A stretch of DNA of 64,000 bases from Octadecabacter sp. SW4 (GTDB taxonomy: Bacteria; Pseudomonadota; Alphaproteobacteria; Rhodobacterales; Rhodobacteraceae): contig NZ_CP042819.1 of assembly GCF_008065155.1 (NCBI RefSeq), positions 744,001 through 808,000 of the forward strand, written 5' to 3'. Below, one piece after another: positions 44,337 to 53,492 of the stretch; positions within the stretch are counted from its first letter, which is position 1, and each line of letters opens with the position of its first letter. The notes beneath the pieces were generated by a model, which saw only the letters and a program-made list of their open reading frames with translations, ran no database searches and was not told where the DNA came from. The translations under genes were made by a program, and so were the position numbers.

Positions 44337-45269
44337 ATGTTTAACTCATTCAAGAACGTCACCGGCGCGATCATGCTTGCCGTGCTGGGGGTAGCTGCAT
44401 CCGCCGAAGAACTGCGCATTGGAACCGCATCGCTGGGCGGCGCGTTTTATCCGATGGGCCAAAGCATCGCGAATATCGTGAACAAATATGCTGGTGACGA
44501 CATCTCGATGGTGCCGATCGTCACGGGCGGTTCTGTTCAGAACCCGAATTTGATCGCCAGCGGCGAAGTTGAAATCGCCATCACGAACAACAACCTCGCT
44601 GTTCTGGCGACCCGCGGCGCGGGCCCCTACAGCGCCGCGGGTCCCATCGATATCGGCGCAGTCGCCGCGTTGCACCCGTCTGTCTTGCATATGGTTGTGC
44701 TGGCCGACAGCGACATTCGTTCCATCGAAGACCTGCGCGGCAAAAGCGTTGCCGTAGGACCAGCGGGGGGTGGCACACTGGGCTTTGTGAACTTCCTGTT
44801 CCCGCTGCACGGCATGACGATCGACGACATCACGCCAAGTTTCGTGTCTTATTCGGACGGCTTTAGCCAGCTGACCGACGGAACCGTCGATGCGGCTCTT
44901 GCCCTGTCCGGCTATCCGGCTGGTGCTGTCATGCAAGCTTCGGCTGGCGCGGATCTGCGGTTTATCAGTTTCTCCGAAGGGATGCTGGATGCCGCACTTG
45001 AAGCGAATGATGCCTATTTGGCCGTGGACCTTGGGGCTGATGTCTATGGCATGGAAGAAGGTGGCACGCTGATTGGTGTGAATAACATGCTTGTTGCACC
45101 AAACAGCCTTGACGCGGCGACGGTTCAGGCTGTCACGGCAGCAATCTTTGATAACCTTGAAGAGTTCCAAGCAGAAAATGCCTATGCGCGCCAGATCGAT
45201 CCAGCGATGACGCAACAGCTCTCTATCCCGCTTCACGCTGGCGCGCAGGCCTATTTCGACGCGCAATAA
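44337..45269 (+). CDS. TAXI-type TRAP solute-binding protein
   Basis: A 310-residue periplasmic receptor of the TAXI family, which feeds secondary TRAP transporters driven by ion gradients. A signal peptide covers the first ~22 residues (ending AASAEE). The mature protein starts LRIGTASLGGAFYPMGQSIA, the family hallmark, with TGGSVQNPNLIASGEVEIA following. The ATG at 44337 is preceded by GGGAGGATTCC. TAXI receptors usually bind glutamate or other organic acids. Its partner permease begins 67 bp downstream, with a strong hairpin between. Confidence 0.93.
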   Translation: MFNSFKNVTGAIMLAVLGVAASAEELRIGTASLGGAFYPMGQSIANIVNKYAGDDISMVPIVTGGSVQNPNLIASGEVEIAITNNNLAVLATRGAGPYSAAGPIDIGAVAALHPSVLHMVVLADSDIRSIEDLRGKSVAVGPAGGGTLGFVNFLFPLHGMTIDDITPSFVSYSDGFSQLTDGTVDAALALSGYPAGAVMQASAGADLRFISFSEGMLDAALEANDAYLAVDLGADVYGMEEGGTLIGVNNMLVAPNSLDAATVQAVTAAIFDNLEEFQAENAYARQIDPAMTQQLSIPLHAGAQAYFDAQ

Positions 45270-45286
45270 GTTCAGGTTCTGATATC

Positions 45287-45314
45287 GGCCAAGGCGCAAT
45301 CGCGCGCCTTGGCC
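45287..45314 (+). other. Intercistronic hairpin between TAXI receptor and permease
   Basis: GGCCAAGGCGC at 45287-45297 pairs perfectly with GCGCCTTGGCC at 45304-45314 around a 6-base loop. No T-run follows, so it looks like an RNA-stabilising or processing hairpin that would favour receptor expression rather than a full terminator. Confidence 0.7.
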
Positions 45315-45336
45315 CGCCGTAATCAGAGACATTTCC

Positions 45337-47223
45337 ATGACATCACCGACAAGACACATCAGCCTTCAAAACGCGATCTTTACGGCCGGTTTGGCGCTGG
45401 GGCTCTATCATTTGATGGTGGTTTCCGGGGTTTTTGTGATCTCGACCATGCCCATGCGACTGACCCATGTGATGCTGGCGCTGTCGCTGCTGTTCGTCAT
45501 GATCCCTGCCAGCGAACGTCTGGCGGGAACCACGCTGAACGCTGCATTATCGTTGATCCTGACGGTGGCAACCGTCGGGGCGAGCATTTGGATGCTGACC
45601 CGCTGGAAACCGATTGCTTTCAGTGGCGGGATCACGACCGAGGGCGATTTCATCGCAGGTGTGATCCTGTTGATCGTGGTGTTTGAAGCCGCGCGGCGGG
45701 GCATCGGTCTTATCCTTGCGCTGATCACGTTTGTCTTCTTTCTCTATCCGTTACTTGCCCCGTATCTGCCGGGCGTTCTGGAGGGGCGCGCGTCGACATT
45801 GCGCCGTATCGTGCTGGTCCTGACCACGGATACCCAAGGCATATATGGTATTCCCGTTGGCGTTGCCGCGACCTATATTATTGTCTTCACGATCTTTGGT
45901 GCGTTGCTGTCCAATTTTGGTGCAGGCGATTTTTTCTTTGAACTTTCGGTGCGCTGCACACGCGGGTTGCGCGCCGCATCGGCCAAGTCAGCCGTGCTGT
46001 TTTCCACGCTGATCGGCATGGTCAGCGGCTCGGCGGCAGGTAACGTCGCGGTGACTGGCACGGTTACAATCCCGATCATGAAACGCGAAGGCTATGCGCC
46101 CCATCAGGCGGCCGCGATCGAGGCGGTGGCCTCGACGGGCGGGCAGATCATGCCGCCCGTGATGGGGGCCGCGGCCTTCATAATGGCCGAGATCGTCGGC
46201 GTGCCCTACACCGCCGTCATGGCTGCCGCGATCCTGCCTGCGCTGTTGTTCTTCGGGTCGGCCTTTGTGGTGGTCCACCTGCAGGCCGTCAAATCAGGCA
46301 TCGCGCCAAATGCGGGAGAGCAGGTGAGCGAGGAGCCTTTGGCGCAGGTCTTGATCAAGGGCGGGCCGTTCATCGCCGCCTTCGCGACGCTGATCACGAT
46401 GATGCTTGTCGGTTATTCACCTTTCATGGCCTCGCTCTGGGCGATGGTCGTGCTGATCGGGGGCGATGTGATCTGGCGGCGCAAGATCGACAGGGTCTTC
46501 ATCGAGAAACTATTGCGCTCCGTGTCCGAAGGCGCGCGCTCGATCGTGACGATCTCGGCAGCTTGCGCCGCAGCGGGGATCATCGCAGGGGTTTTGGGAG
46601 TGACCGGCCTTGGGTCCAAAATCGCGACGCTGATTGATGTGGCGTCCGGTGGCTATTTGTTCCTGGCGCTGTTTTTCACAATGGTCACATCGATCATTCT
46701 GGGCATGGGGCTGCCGACAACGGCGGCCTATCTGATCCTTGCAACAGTGGTTGCGCCTGCCCTGGTCAAGCTTGGCGTTCCTGTTTTGACGGCCCATTTC
46801 TTTGTCTTCTACTATGGCTGCATTTCCACCATCACACCGCCCGTGGCGCTTGCGTCCTATGTGGCGGGCGGGATTGCGGGGGCCGACGTGAACAAGGTTG
46901 GCTGGACGGCGGCGGCCTATGCGGCGACGTCTTTCGTGCTGCCGTTCGCCTTTGTCTACGGACCCGGACTGCTGATGGGCGGCACCTGGGTGGATAATAC
47001 GGCGGCTGTGCTCACTGCCAGTGCCGGCACCTTCGCCATCGCCGTGGCCATCATCGGCACCTTGACCGGGCGGCTTGCGCCTGTTGTGCGTTTGATAGCC
47101 GCTGTGGCGGGCCTTGGTCTATTGTTTCAAGGCTGGCTGAGCGCGGTCATCGGCATCGTCTTATTCTGTTGCGTGATCATTATTGATCGCGCCCGATCCA
47201 AACCAATCGAGGTCTCCACATGA
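45337..47223 (+). CDS. TAXI TRAP transporter, fused DctQM-type permease
   Basis: A 628-residue polytopic membrane protein that combines the small and large TRAP permease subunits, as usual for TAXI systems. It has many hydrophobic helices, with conserved DctM elements SGSAAGNVAVTGTVTIPIMK and, later, MGLPTTAAYLILATVVAPAL. It imports the ligand bound by the receptor upstream, using a Na+ or H+ gradient. The ribosome site before the ATG is weak, so hairpin-linked coupling with the receptor gene is likely. Ends with ATGA overlap into the next cupin gene. Confidence 0.93.
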   Translation: MTSPTRHISLQNAIFTAGLALGLYHLMVVSGVFVISTMPMRLTHVMLALSLLFVMIPASERLAGTTLNAALSLILTVATVGASIWMLTRWKPIAFSGGITTEGDFIAGVILLIVVFEAARRGIGLILALITFVFFLYPLLAPYLPGVLEGRASTLRRIVLVLTTDTQGIYGIPVGVAATYIIVFTIFGALLSNFGAGDFFFELSVRCTRGLRAASAKSAVLFSTLIGMVSGSAAGNVAVTGTVTIPIMKREGYAPHQAAAIEAVASTGGQIMPPVMGAAAFIMAEIVGVPYTAVMAAAILPALLFFGSAFVVVHLQAVKSGIAPNAGEQVSEEPLAQVLIKGGPFIAAFATLITMMLVGYSPFMASLWAMVVLIGGDVIWRRKIDRVFIEKLLRSVSEGARSIVTISAACAAAGIIAGVLGVTGLGSKIATLIDVASGGYLFLALFFTMVTSIILGMGLPTTAAYLILATVVAPALVKLGVPVLTAHFFVFYYGCISTITPPVALASYVAGGIAGADVNKVGWTAAAYAATSFVLPFAFVYGPGLLMGGTWVDNTAAVLTASAGTFAIAVAIIGTLTGRLAPVVRLIAAVAGLGLLFQGWLSAVIGIVLFCCVIIIDRARSKPIEVST

Positions 47224-47801
47224 AGCACAAGGACTATCGCCGCGTTGTCACCGGACATAACGCGCAGGGCACCGCCATTATCGAAAGCAACCAGATTGCG
47301 ACCCAGCAGTTGGAGCGCCCAAATCGCCCCGGTGTGCGGCTAACGAATTTTTGGCTGACTGATCAAACGCCTGCCGAATATGATGGCGCGACCGAGACCT
47401 GCACGCGCGATTTCATCCTGCATCCGCCAAAGAACGGAACCGTGTTTCGCTGCGTCGAGTTCATGCCCGAGGACCCGGACGTCATGGCGCGCCTGTCCAG
47501 CGCGGATGGGGCAAAGGCATTTGCCGAAATGGGGGCTGGGGCCAATGTTGTGCAGGGGGGCCGCCATCCCTGGATGCACCGCACCGATAGCGTGGACTAT
47601 GGCATCGTCATGAACGGCGAAATCTGGATGCTGATGGACAACGAAGACGACGACGTATTGCTGAAGGCGGGTGATGTTGTCGTTCAGCGCGGCACCAACC
47701 ATGCCTGGGCCAATCGCGGGACCGAACCCTGCACGATCATGTTCGTGCTGATCGACGGGGTGACGCGGGCGGGCGGCGGCAAAGGCATTCCGCCCCGCTA
47801 G
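47220..47801 (+). CDS. Single-domain cupin protein
   Basis: A 193-residue soluble protein. The conserved cupin core spans about 110-180, with WMHRTDSVDYGIVMNGEI, LLKAGDVVVQRGTNHAWAN and LIDGVTRAG. The first cupin motif keeps only one clear His (MHRT), and the second keeps NHAW, so metal binding is possible but weak. It is coupled by ATGA to the TAXI permease, so it probably acts on the imported compound or binds it as an effector. The stop shares CTAG with the convergent membrane protein. Confidence 0.83.
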   Translation: MKHKDYRRVVTGHNAQGTAIIESNQIATQQLERPNRPGVRLTNFWLTDQTPAEYDGATETCTRDFILHPPKNGTVFRCVEFMPEDPDVMARLSSADGAKAFAEMGAGANVVQGGRHPWMHRTDSVDYGIVMNGEIWMLMDNEDDDVLLKAGDVVVQRGTNHAWANRGTEPCTIMFVLIDGVTRAGGGKGIPPR

Positions 47802-49165
47802 ATGGCTTCGATCACCGCGAATATCACTACCAGAACGACATAGCACACAAGGCCATAGCGCAGGTTCCACCCCCATGTGAGGCGCGTTGGCGGGATGTTG
47901 GTGGTTGCCGCAATCAGCAGGGTTGCCGTCGCATTCGGAGAGGCGAACATCGAGATCGCCCAGCCTGCGCTGAGGGCAAAGACGATGTTGGTCGGGTCAG
48001 CTGGCAGGCTTGGGATGGTCTGCACCACCTGGCCGATGAACACCACAAGGATGATCGGGCTGAGCGCGACTTGCCCGCCCAGCGTGATCAGGATCGGTAG
48101 GCTGGCGAGGAACAGCCAGCCCGGCACGCCCGCAAAATCGAGCTGTGCCGTCAGTGTATCCATTGGCAGGACATCGGCCAACGCGCGGCCAATGAATCCC
48201 GACAGCCCAAGGGCAATGGCAGAGCGCGCGAGCCCGGGAGCGTTGCCTTTCAGGGCTGGCCAGAATGTCGCGAGTTGGCGCGTCATTGCCGTGCCTCGTG
48301 GACGCTGGGCGGCGAACCACAACAGCGTCACGCTTGGAGCTACGAACATCAATGACAAGGCCGTAGTGAAGCCCCATGTGATCTGTAGAACCGCTGTTGC
48401 CGCGATAAGGCTGCCACACACAATCGCAAGCCGCAGCAGTGCAAGACCCGGAAAGGGCGGTGGCGCAAGGTGGGCCGGCGTGCGCCCGCGCCATTCGACG
48501 CGGTCATAAAGCATGCCGATCATGATCATGAGAACGGAGGTCGCGATCCCCAGGCTGACGATCTTGCCCATGTCGATATCGGTGAACAAGGTTAACAAAA
48601 CAGCCTGCGACAGCGTTGTCGGTGCCCAGAGGAGGATCCAGGCGAACCCGCGCAGGAGGGCTGACAATTGACGCCGTTCAAGGCCGGTGTCCGTTGTTCC
48701 GTCGCTGCGTTTGGCGGCATTCTGGATCAGGGGGGCCAAGAGGCTGATCGCGCCGAAATTCAGGAAGACACCCAACAGATGCCCGCCCGTCGCCGTCGCA
48801 ATAAAGCGCCCTGCTGGGGGCTGTCGCAACAGGTAACGCCCGACAGTGAGGACCGAGTTGGAGCGCTCCGCCGCGATCTTCAGGGCCGTCAAAAGCAGGA
48901 TGAAGGCCGCGAAGAACGCCGCCAGATCAACGGCTTGTGCAAAGACCTCCCATCCGTTTTCGGTTTGCAGCAACAGAACCGACAGGATTATGGCGGCGGC
49001 AAGCAGCAGCCATTCACGAATGGTGCTGGTCTTGAGCCCGGCAATGCAAAGCGCGGCAAAGCCCAAGCCAGCACCCCAGGCGAACAAGGAATCCCCGATC
49101 GTGCGCGCGCCAAGAACAAGGACTGAAAGGGCGATCAGGACTGTGGCGAGGGTCGCGGTCCTCAT
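47798..49165 (-). CDS. Unassigned polytopic membrane protein, likely transporter
   Basis: A 455-residue hydrophobic protein with about twelve predicted helices; I do not recognise its family with certainty. Segments such as PAGRFIATATGGHLLGVFLN, LPILITLGGQVALSPIILV and AISMFASPNATATLLIAATT resemble ion-coupled transporters with discontinuous membrane loops (similar in style to anion or dicarboxylate symporters), but this is only a style match. It lies between two cupin genes in the island, which supports a transport role for an organic acid. No clear ribosome site precedes the ATG at 49165. Confidence 0.65.
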   Translation of the reverse strand: MRTATLATVLIALSVLVLGARTIGDSLFAWGAGLGFAALCIAGLKTSTIREWLLLAAAIILSVLLLQTENGWEVFAQAVDLAAFFAAFILLLTALKIAAERSNSVLTVGRYLLRQPPAGRFIATATGGHLLGVFLNFGAISLLAPLIQNAAKRSDGTTDTGLERRQLSALLRGFAWILLWAPTTLSQAVLLTLFTDIDMGKIVSLGIATSVLMIMIGMLYDRVEWRGRTPAHLAPPPFPGLALLRLAIVCGSLIAATAVLQITWGFTTALSLMFVAPSVTLLWFAAQRPRGTAMTRQLATFWPALKGNAPGLARSAIALGLSGFIGRALADVLPMDTLTAQLDFAGVPGWLFLASLPILITLGGQVALSPIILVVFIGQVVQTIPSLPADPTNIVFALSAGWAISMFASPNATATLLIAATTNIPPTRLTWGWNLRYGLVCYVVLVVIFAVIEAI

Positions 49166-49200
49166 GCTAGATTTGCCACAGATGGAATCGGGAATCTTGC

Positions 49201-49770
49201 ATGTTCATGAGCGTGGTTAACAGTGACTTGGTGCAGGTCAATGACGCGATTGCGACCGCGTATTGGACCAGGGCGGTGGACCGTGGAGCAGATGCACCGC
49301 TGGGTGTCGGTGCATTGGAGGGGGGCAAAGACAGCATTGGCTTTCTTGTCACAGCCACGGCCTTGTCGGGTGCCGGGGTATTGGGCTGCGCGCGGGTTGC
49401 GATGCCGGGCCAAGGTTGGGCCTTGCGGTTGGACGAGGTCGCGTTTCCTGTCGGCGCTGTGGCCCATCGGCATACCCATTCGGGCAGCGGCTGGCGGTGT
49501 CTGGTCGCGGGGTCTTTGCGCACTGAAGCAGAGGATCACACCACAATCATGAAAACGGGTGACTATTGGTTTGAACCGGCCCATAGCCCTGTGCGTGCCG
49601 TTGCGCTGCACGGCGCGGGTGTTACACGGTTCGTGCGTTGCATGGTTATTCCGCTGGCCGATCTGGGGCGTTCGACGTTTCAGCTTTGCACGCCTAAGGA
49701 CGCTGACTTGCCGCGATTGCAGGTGACACACCGGCATTTCGATCATACCGTTCAGGTCGATGCCGGGTAG
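49201..49770 (+). CDS. Cupin-like hypothetical protein
   Basis: A 189-residue soluble protein. The segment GAVAHRHTHSGSGWRCLVAG, followed by MKTGDYWFEPAHSPV, looks like a cupin with a three-histidine metal site (H-x-H-x-H), so it may bind a metal or an organic ligand. Start is ambiguous: ATG at 49201 or 49207. It diverges from the membrane protein at 47798-49165 with only a 35-bp space. It overlaps the convergent GlcG gene by 19 bp. Function unknown. Confidence 0.7.
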   Translation: MFMSVVNSDLVQVNDAIATAYWTRAVDRGADAPLGVGALEGGKDSIGFLVTATALSGAGVLGCARVAMPGQGWALRLDEVAFPVGAVAHRHTHSGSGWRCLVAGSLRTEAEDHTTIMKTGDYWFEPAHSPVRAVALHGAGVTRFVRCMVIPLADLGRSTFQLCTPKDADLPRLQVTHRHFDHTVQVDAG

Positions 49771-50249
49771 TGGTCGGACAGGGACGAAGTGCGCCAGTCC
49801 GGGTTCGGTTCGGCGGGTTCAGGGGCGTATCCGGCAGATTTGATCGCCTCGATTGCGCAGTATTCGTCCTTGTCTGACGTGTCGCCTGAAATACCGACCG
49901 CACCAAGCGTCACGCCCTCGGCATCTTCGACCAGGACCCCGCCCGGAACGGGGATGAGCCGCCCGCCGGACGCGGCCGCGAGTGCGTTCTGGAACGTTGG
50001 GCGTTCAGACAGGCGGTCGCGGATCAGGCGGCTTGAAATCCCCATGCCAAGCGCGCCATAGGCTTTGCCCAAGGCGATCTCGAAGCGGATCAGGCCCGCG
50101 CCGTCCTCGGATTGCATCGCCACAAGTTTGCCACCCGCGTCGAGCACCACGACGGTGAGAGGCAAGAGCGATGCCTTGCGCCCCAGGGCCAGGCTTTCGG
50201 TGACAATGGCGTTGGCGCGATCAAGGGGCAATGAGGTGTGCAGGCGCAT
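49752..50249 (-). CDS. GlcG/HbpS-family protein
   Basis: A 165-residue protein with the GlcG/HbpS pattern: VVVLDAGGKLVAMQSEDGAG, then IALGKAYGALGMG, then LIPVPGGVLVEDAEG and VGISGDTSDKDEYCA. Members bind haem or small organic ligands and often accompany organic-acid catabolic genes, but function is not settled. AAGGA precedes the ATG at 50249. It follows the TRAP large permease by 9 bp, so it is the last gene of the dctPQM run. Confidence 0.87.
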   Translation of the reverse strand: MRLHTSLPLDRANAIVTESLALGRKASLLPLTVVVLDAGGKLVAMQSEDGAGLIRFEIALGKAYGALGMGISSRLIRDRLSERPTFQNALAAASGGRLIPVPGGVLVEDAEGVTLGAVGISGDTSDKDEYCAIEAIKSAGYAPEPAEPNPDWRTSSLSDHYPAST

Positions 50250-50258
50250 GGCGTTTCC

Positions 50259-51620
50259 TTAGTTGACGGCCCCGGCGGCCCAAAGGCCAGACCACCATGC
50301 CTCAAAGTCAAAGTTTGGCAGCCACGTAACGATTTCTGGGAACATCAGGAGGGCCGCGATGGTAATGACGTCGGCGATGAAGAACAGCGCGACGCCGCGA
50401 AATATCGTGCCGAGCGGAATGTCAGGCCGCACGCCGTTGACCACAAAACAGTTGAGGCCGATGGGCGGGGTGATCAGGCAAATCTCGGCCATCTTGACGG
50501 CGATGATGCCAAACCAGATCGGGTCAAACCCAAGGGCGATAACCGCCGGATAGACCACGGGCAAAGTCAGCAGCAACATCCCGATGGCGTCCATGAACAT
50601 GCCCAGCAGGGCGTAGCCAAGCAGAATGAAGATCATGATGGTCATCGGGGCCACGTCAAGGCTGACAATCCATTCGGTAAACGCGCCGGGAATGCCGGAA
50701 AACCCCAGGAAGCGCACAAAGATCAACACACCCCAGATCAGCGAAAAGATCATCACCGTCAATTTAGCGGATTCCATCAGCGAATCTTTGATTGACCTTA
50801 GTGGCGTGCCGCGCACCAGCGCCAGGACCATAACGATGAACGCACCAAGTGCCCCGGCTTCTGTCGGGGTGGCCCAGCCGCCGTAGATTGCCGTCATGAT
50901 GATCACGACGACCAGGGCGATGGGGGAAATGCCGGGCAGGGTGCGCATGCGCTCACCCCAGGTAAAGCCCGACACCGATGGGGCAGAACCGGGTTTCAGC
51001 ATCGCCCAGACGACAATGATCCCTGCATAGACCACTGCCGAGAAGATCCCGGGCAGGAAGCCCGCCAGCAGCAGTTTGCCGACGGATTGTTCAACGATAA
51101 TGGCATAGATCACGAGGATCGCCGAGGGCGGGATCAGCGTGGCCAAGGTGCCGGCCGAAGCCACAACGCCTGCGGCCATACGCCTGTCGTAGCCGTATTT
51201 CAGCATCTCGGGAATCGCCACCCGGCTGAACACCGCTGCTGTCGCAGTGGACGCGCCGGACACGGCGGCAAAACCGGCGGTCGCGAACACTGTTGCAACC
51301 GCCAAACCGCCGGGCATCCAGCCAAGCCATTTGCGGGCCGCATCAAACAGCTGTTGGGTCATGCCTGCGTGGAATGCCAGAAACCCGATAAAGATGAACA
51401 TCGGCAAGACGGACAGCGCATAGGCCGAGGACTTTGAATGCGGGATCGTGCCAACGATACCCGCCGCAGGGCCCCAGCCGCGCAGTTCCACCAGCCCCAA
51501 CAGCCCGACCACGGCTGCCGCAAACACAACGCGCACGCCAAGAAAGATCAGCAAAAGCAGCAGACCAAGCGTGATAACGCCGACCAGAAAGGGATCGGAC
51601 ATGCCAATACCGATAATCAT
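50259..51620 (-). CDS. TRAP transporter large permease (DctM), system 1
   Basis: A 453-residue DctM-type membrane subunit with about twelve helices. Conserved elements are VSGASTATAAVFSRVAIPEM, LIPPSAILVIYAIIVEQS and ISLLTPPIG-type segment read here as ICLITPPIGLNC. It pairs with the small permease immediately upstream on the transcript (4-bp overlap) and with the DctP receptor at 52332-53358. The receptor is frameshifted, so the system may be non-functional in this sequence. Confidence 0.94.
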   Translation of the reverse strand: MIIGIGMSDPFLVGVITLGLLLLLIFLGVRVVFAAAVVGLLGLVELRGWGPAAGIVGTIPHSKSSAYALSVLPMFIFIGFLAFHAGMTQQLFDAARKWLGWMPGGLAVATVFATAGFAAVSGASTATAAVFSRVAIPEMLKYGYDRRMAAGVVASAGTLATLIPPSAILVIYAIIVEQSVGKLLLAGFLPGIFSAVVYAGIIVVWAMLKPGSAPSVSGFTWGERMRTLPGISPIALVVVIIMTAIYGGWATPTEAGALGAFIVMVLALVRGTPLRSIKDSLMESAKLTVMIFSLIWGVLIFVRFLGFSGIPGAFTEWIVSLDVAPMTIMIFILLGYALLGMFMDAIGMLLLTLPVVYPAVIALGFDPIWFGIIAVKMAEICLITPPIGLNCFVVNGVRPDIPLGTIFRGVALFFIADVITIAALLMFPEIVTWLPNFDFEAWWSGLWAAGAVN

Positions 51621-52249
51621 GAGAACGCCCCCGGATCGGAGAAATCGGCATCGTCACCCATGACTTCGTGGATCTCGTCCTGGGCCTGCTCGGCGACGTT
51701 CTTGGCGATCACGACGGCGATGGGTTCGGCGTCGGGATAGATGACAAGCCGGAGGGAGCCGACGAACTGCAACGCCAAGCGGCACCACCAGACCGAAAAC
51801 GCGATCGGGACAAGCAGTTTGGACGGCCAAACAGGATATTCGGCGTCAATTGTCGTGTCGCCCAGGGTGTAGGCGCGCAGGAAATGCCCATAGCTGTAAT
51901 AGATCAACACGCCGATGATGAACATCGCCACCAACGCGCCAAACGCCTCGAGCGCCCAGAGAGCCCGGCCCGAGAGCTTGCCCACCAGAAGCTCCATGCG
52001 GATGTGACTGCCCAGGCGTTGCGTATAGGCGGCCCCAAGAAAGGCCATGCTGGCCATCGAAAGCTCGACAAGGTCGATGTATCCACTGATCGGATAGTCG
52101 AAGGTGCGCAGGGAAATCTGCATCACCCCAAGGATCATGAGCGCCATAATCGCGAAGGCTGCCAAAAGGTTGGCGGCGTCCTCGATCGGGATCAACCTTT
52201 TATGAAGTCGACCAAGCAAGGCGCCTGGGACCTTTGAATCCGAAGACAT
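51617..52249 (-). CDS. TRAP transporter small permease (DctQ), system 1
   Basis: A 210-residue membrane protein with four hydrophobic helices (about 25-50, 60-80, 105-125 and 155-175), typical of DctQ. The ATG at 52249 is preceded by AAGGACGTCC and chosen over earlier in-frame codons. It overlaps the large permease gene by ATGA. Sequence conservation in DctQ is low, so recognition rests on size, hydrophobicity and position. Confidence 0.9.
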   Translation of the reverse strand: MSSDSKVPGALLGRLHKRLIPIEDAANLLAAFAIMALMILGVMQISLRTFDYPISGYIDLVELSMASMAFLGAAYTQRLGSHIRMELLVGKLSGRALWALEAFGALVAMFIIGVLIYYSYGHFLRAYTLGDTTIDAEYPVWPSKLLVPIAFSVWWCRLALQFVGSLRLVIYPDAEPIAVVIAKNVAEQAQDEIHEVMGDDADFSDPGAFS

Positions 52250-52331
52250 GGGACGTCCTTTATCTGAGGTGTATGGGCGGGAAGAATGGTGGTGTTCGGG
52301 CGCCAAATGCGCCCGAACCCGATGTCAGACC

Positions 52332-53358
52332 TTACTGGTTCTGTGCTTCTTCGGCATATTCCCAAATTGCGTCGAACACGCCTTGTGCATCAAACGCATC
52401 AGAGTTTGCGGCGATCCACGCATCCCAGACCGGCTGCCCGGGAACATCGCGGAAGGCTTGAAGCTGCTCTTCGGAATAGACGATTTCCTGCATCGTATCG
52501 CGGAAGACAGGCAGGTTCTTTTCGTCCTGCTCTGCGTAGGCGGCCTGTTCAACGTCCATACCCATCCCGCGCAGGTCCATGAGGAGCGTCTGATACTGCT
52601 CGGGCAGGGCTTCATAGGCGGTCTTGTTCAGAACCCAGCCGCATTCGGACGTGCCGGGGGCAAGGTTGGACGTGAACCAATCGGCTTCATCCGCAATGCC
52701 GAAAGACACATGCGCATAGGTATAAGGGAAGGCCGCAGCATCAACCGCGCCGCGCTGGAAAGCCGTTGAGGTTTCACCCGCTGGCAAGGTTTGCTTGGTG
52801 GCCCCGAGAGCCTCCATCGCGTCACCAAGTCCACCGCCCGCACGCACGCGCAGACCCGCCCAATCGGCCAGGTCGGTCGGTGCATCGCCTTTGCCAAGGA
52901 CTTCATACTGTGGCAGCAGGCCCGACATGTAGGGAATGGCGTTCCACGCTTCCATATCAGCGACAATAGCAGGATGTTCGAACATGCGCGAACGCACGTA
53001 TTGATCAACTGCGGGATCGCCCAGCGGCAGGAACGGCAGCGAAAACACCATCCAGGCCGGGTTCTTGCCCGGGTGGTAGAAGTTGCAGATCGCCGCACCT
53101 TCAAAGGCATTCAACTGGATCCCGTCAAGGTTTTCACGGCTGCCGGACAATTGCCCGCCATAGAAGATCGTGATGTCAAAGTTGCCGCCCGTCTGTTCGC
53201 GGACCTGCTCAGCAATCGCTTCCATACCCGCCGAGAGCGCGCGGGTTGCCCCACATCGACAGGCTCCAGTTTACTTCGGGCCCCTCGATCGTCTGCGCAG
53301 CGGCCGTTGTGGATGCAAGGAGCAGCCCGGTAAAGGTTATCTTTTTCAACAGTTTCAT
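52332..53358 (-). pseudogene. TRAP solute-binding protein (DctP), system 1, frameshifted
   Basis: Periplasmic receptor of the first dctPQM system. The ATG at 53358, with GGGAGGATGAT upstream, gives a signal peptide (MKLLKKITFTGLLLASTTAA) and the mature start TIEGPEVNWSLSMWGNPRAL, then runs into TGA after about 49 codons. The remainder continues in another frame from MEAIAEQVREQTGGNF. A two-base loss in the CG-repeat tract at 53237-53243 explains the break; adding CG restores NPRALSAGMEAIAEQV and a ~340-residue protein, the usual length. The 297-residue downstream part would otherwise lack a signal peptide. Real mutation or a sequencing artefact cannot be told apart here. Confidence 0.85.
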
Positions 53359-53492
53359 ATCATCCTCCCAGATGGTTAATGGCGTGTTCGCCGTTTGGTA
53401 TTCCGCCGCGTGACGCTATTGAGACGCGAGTTGTTCAAGTTTGCAAGGTCGTTGGTCGCGACAGCCCCGGTTTTCAGAATCGTTCACTGCCC

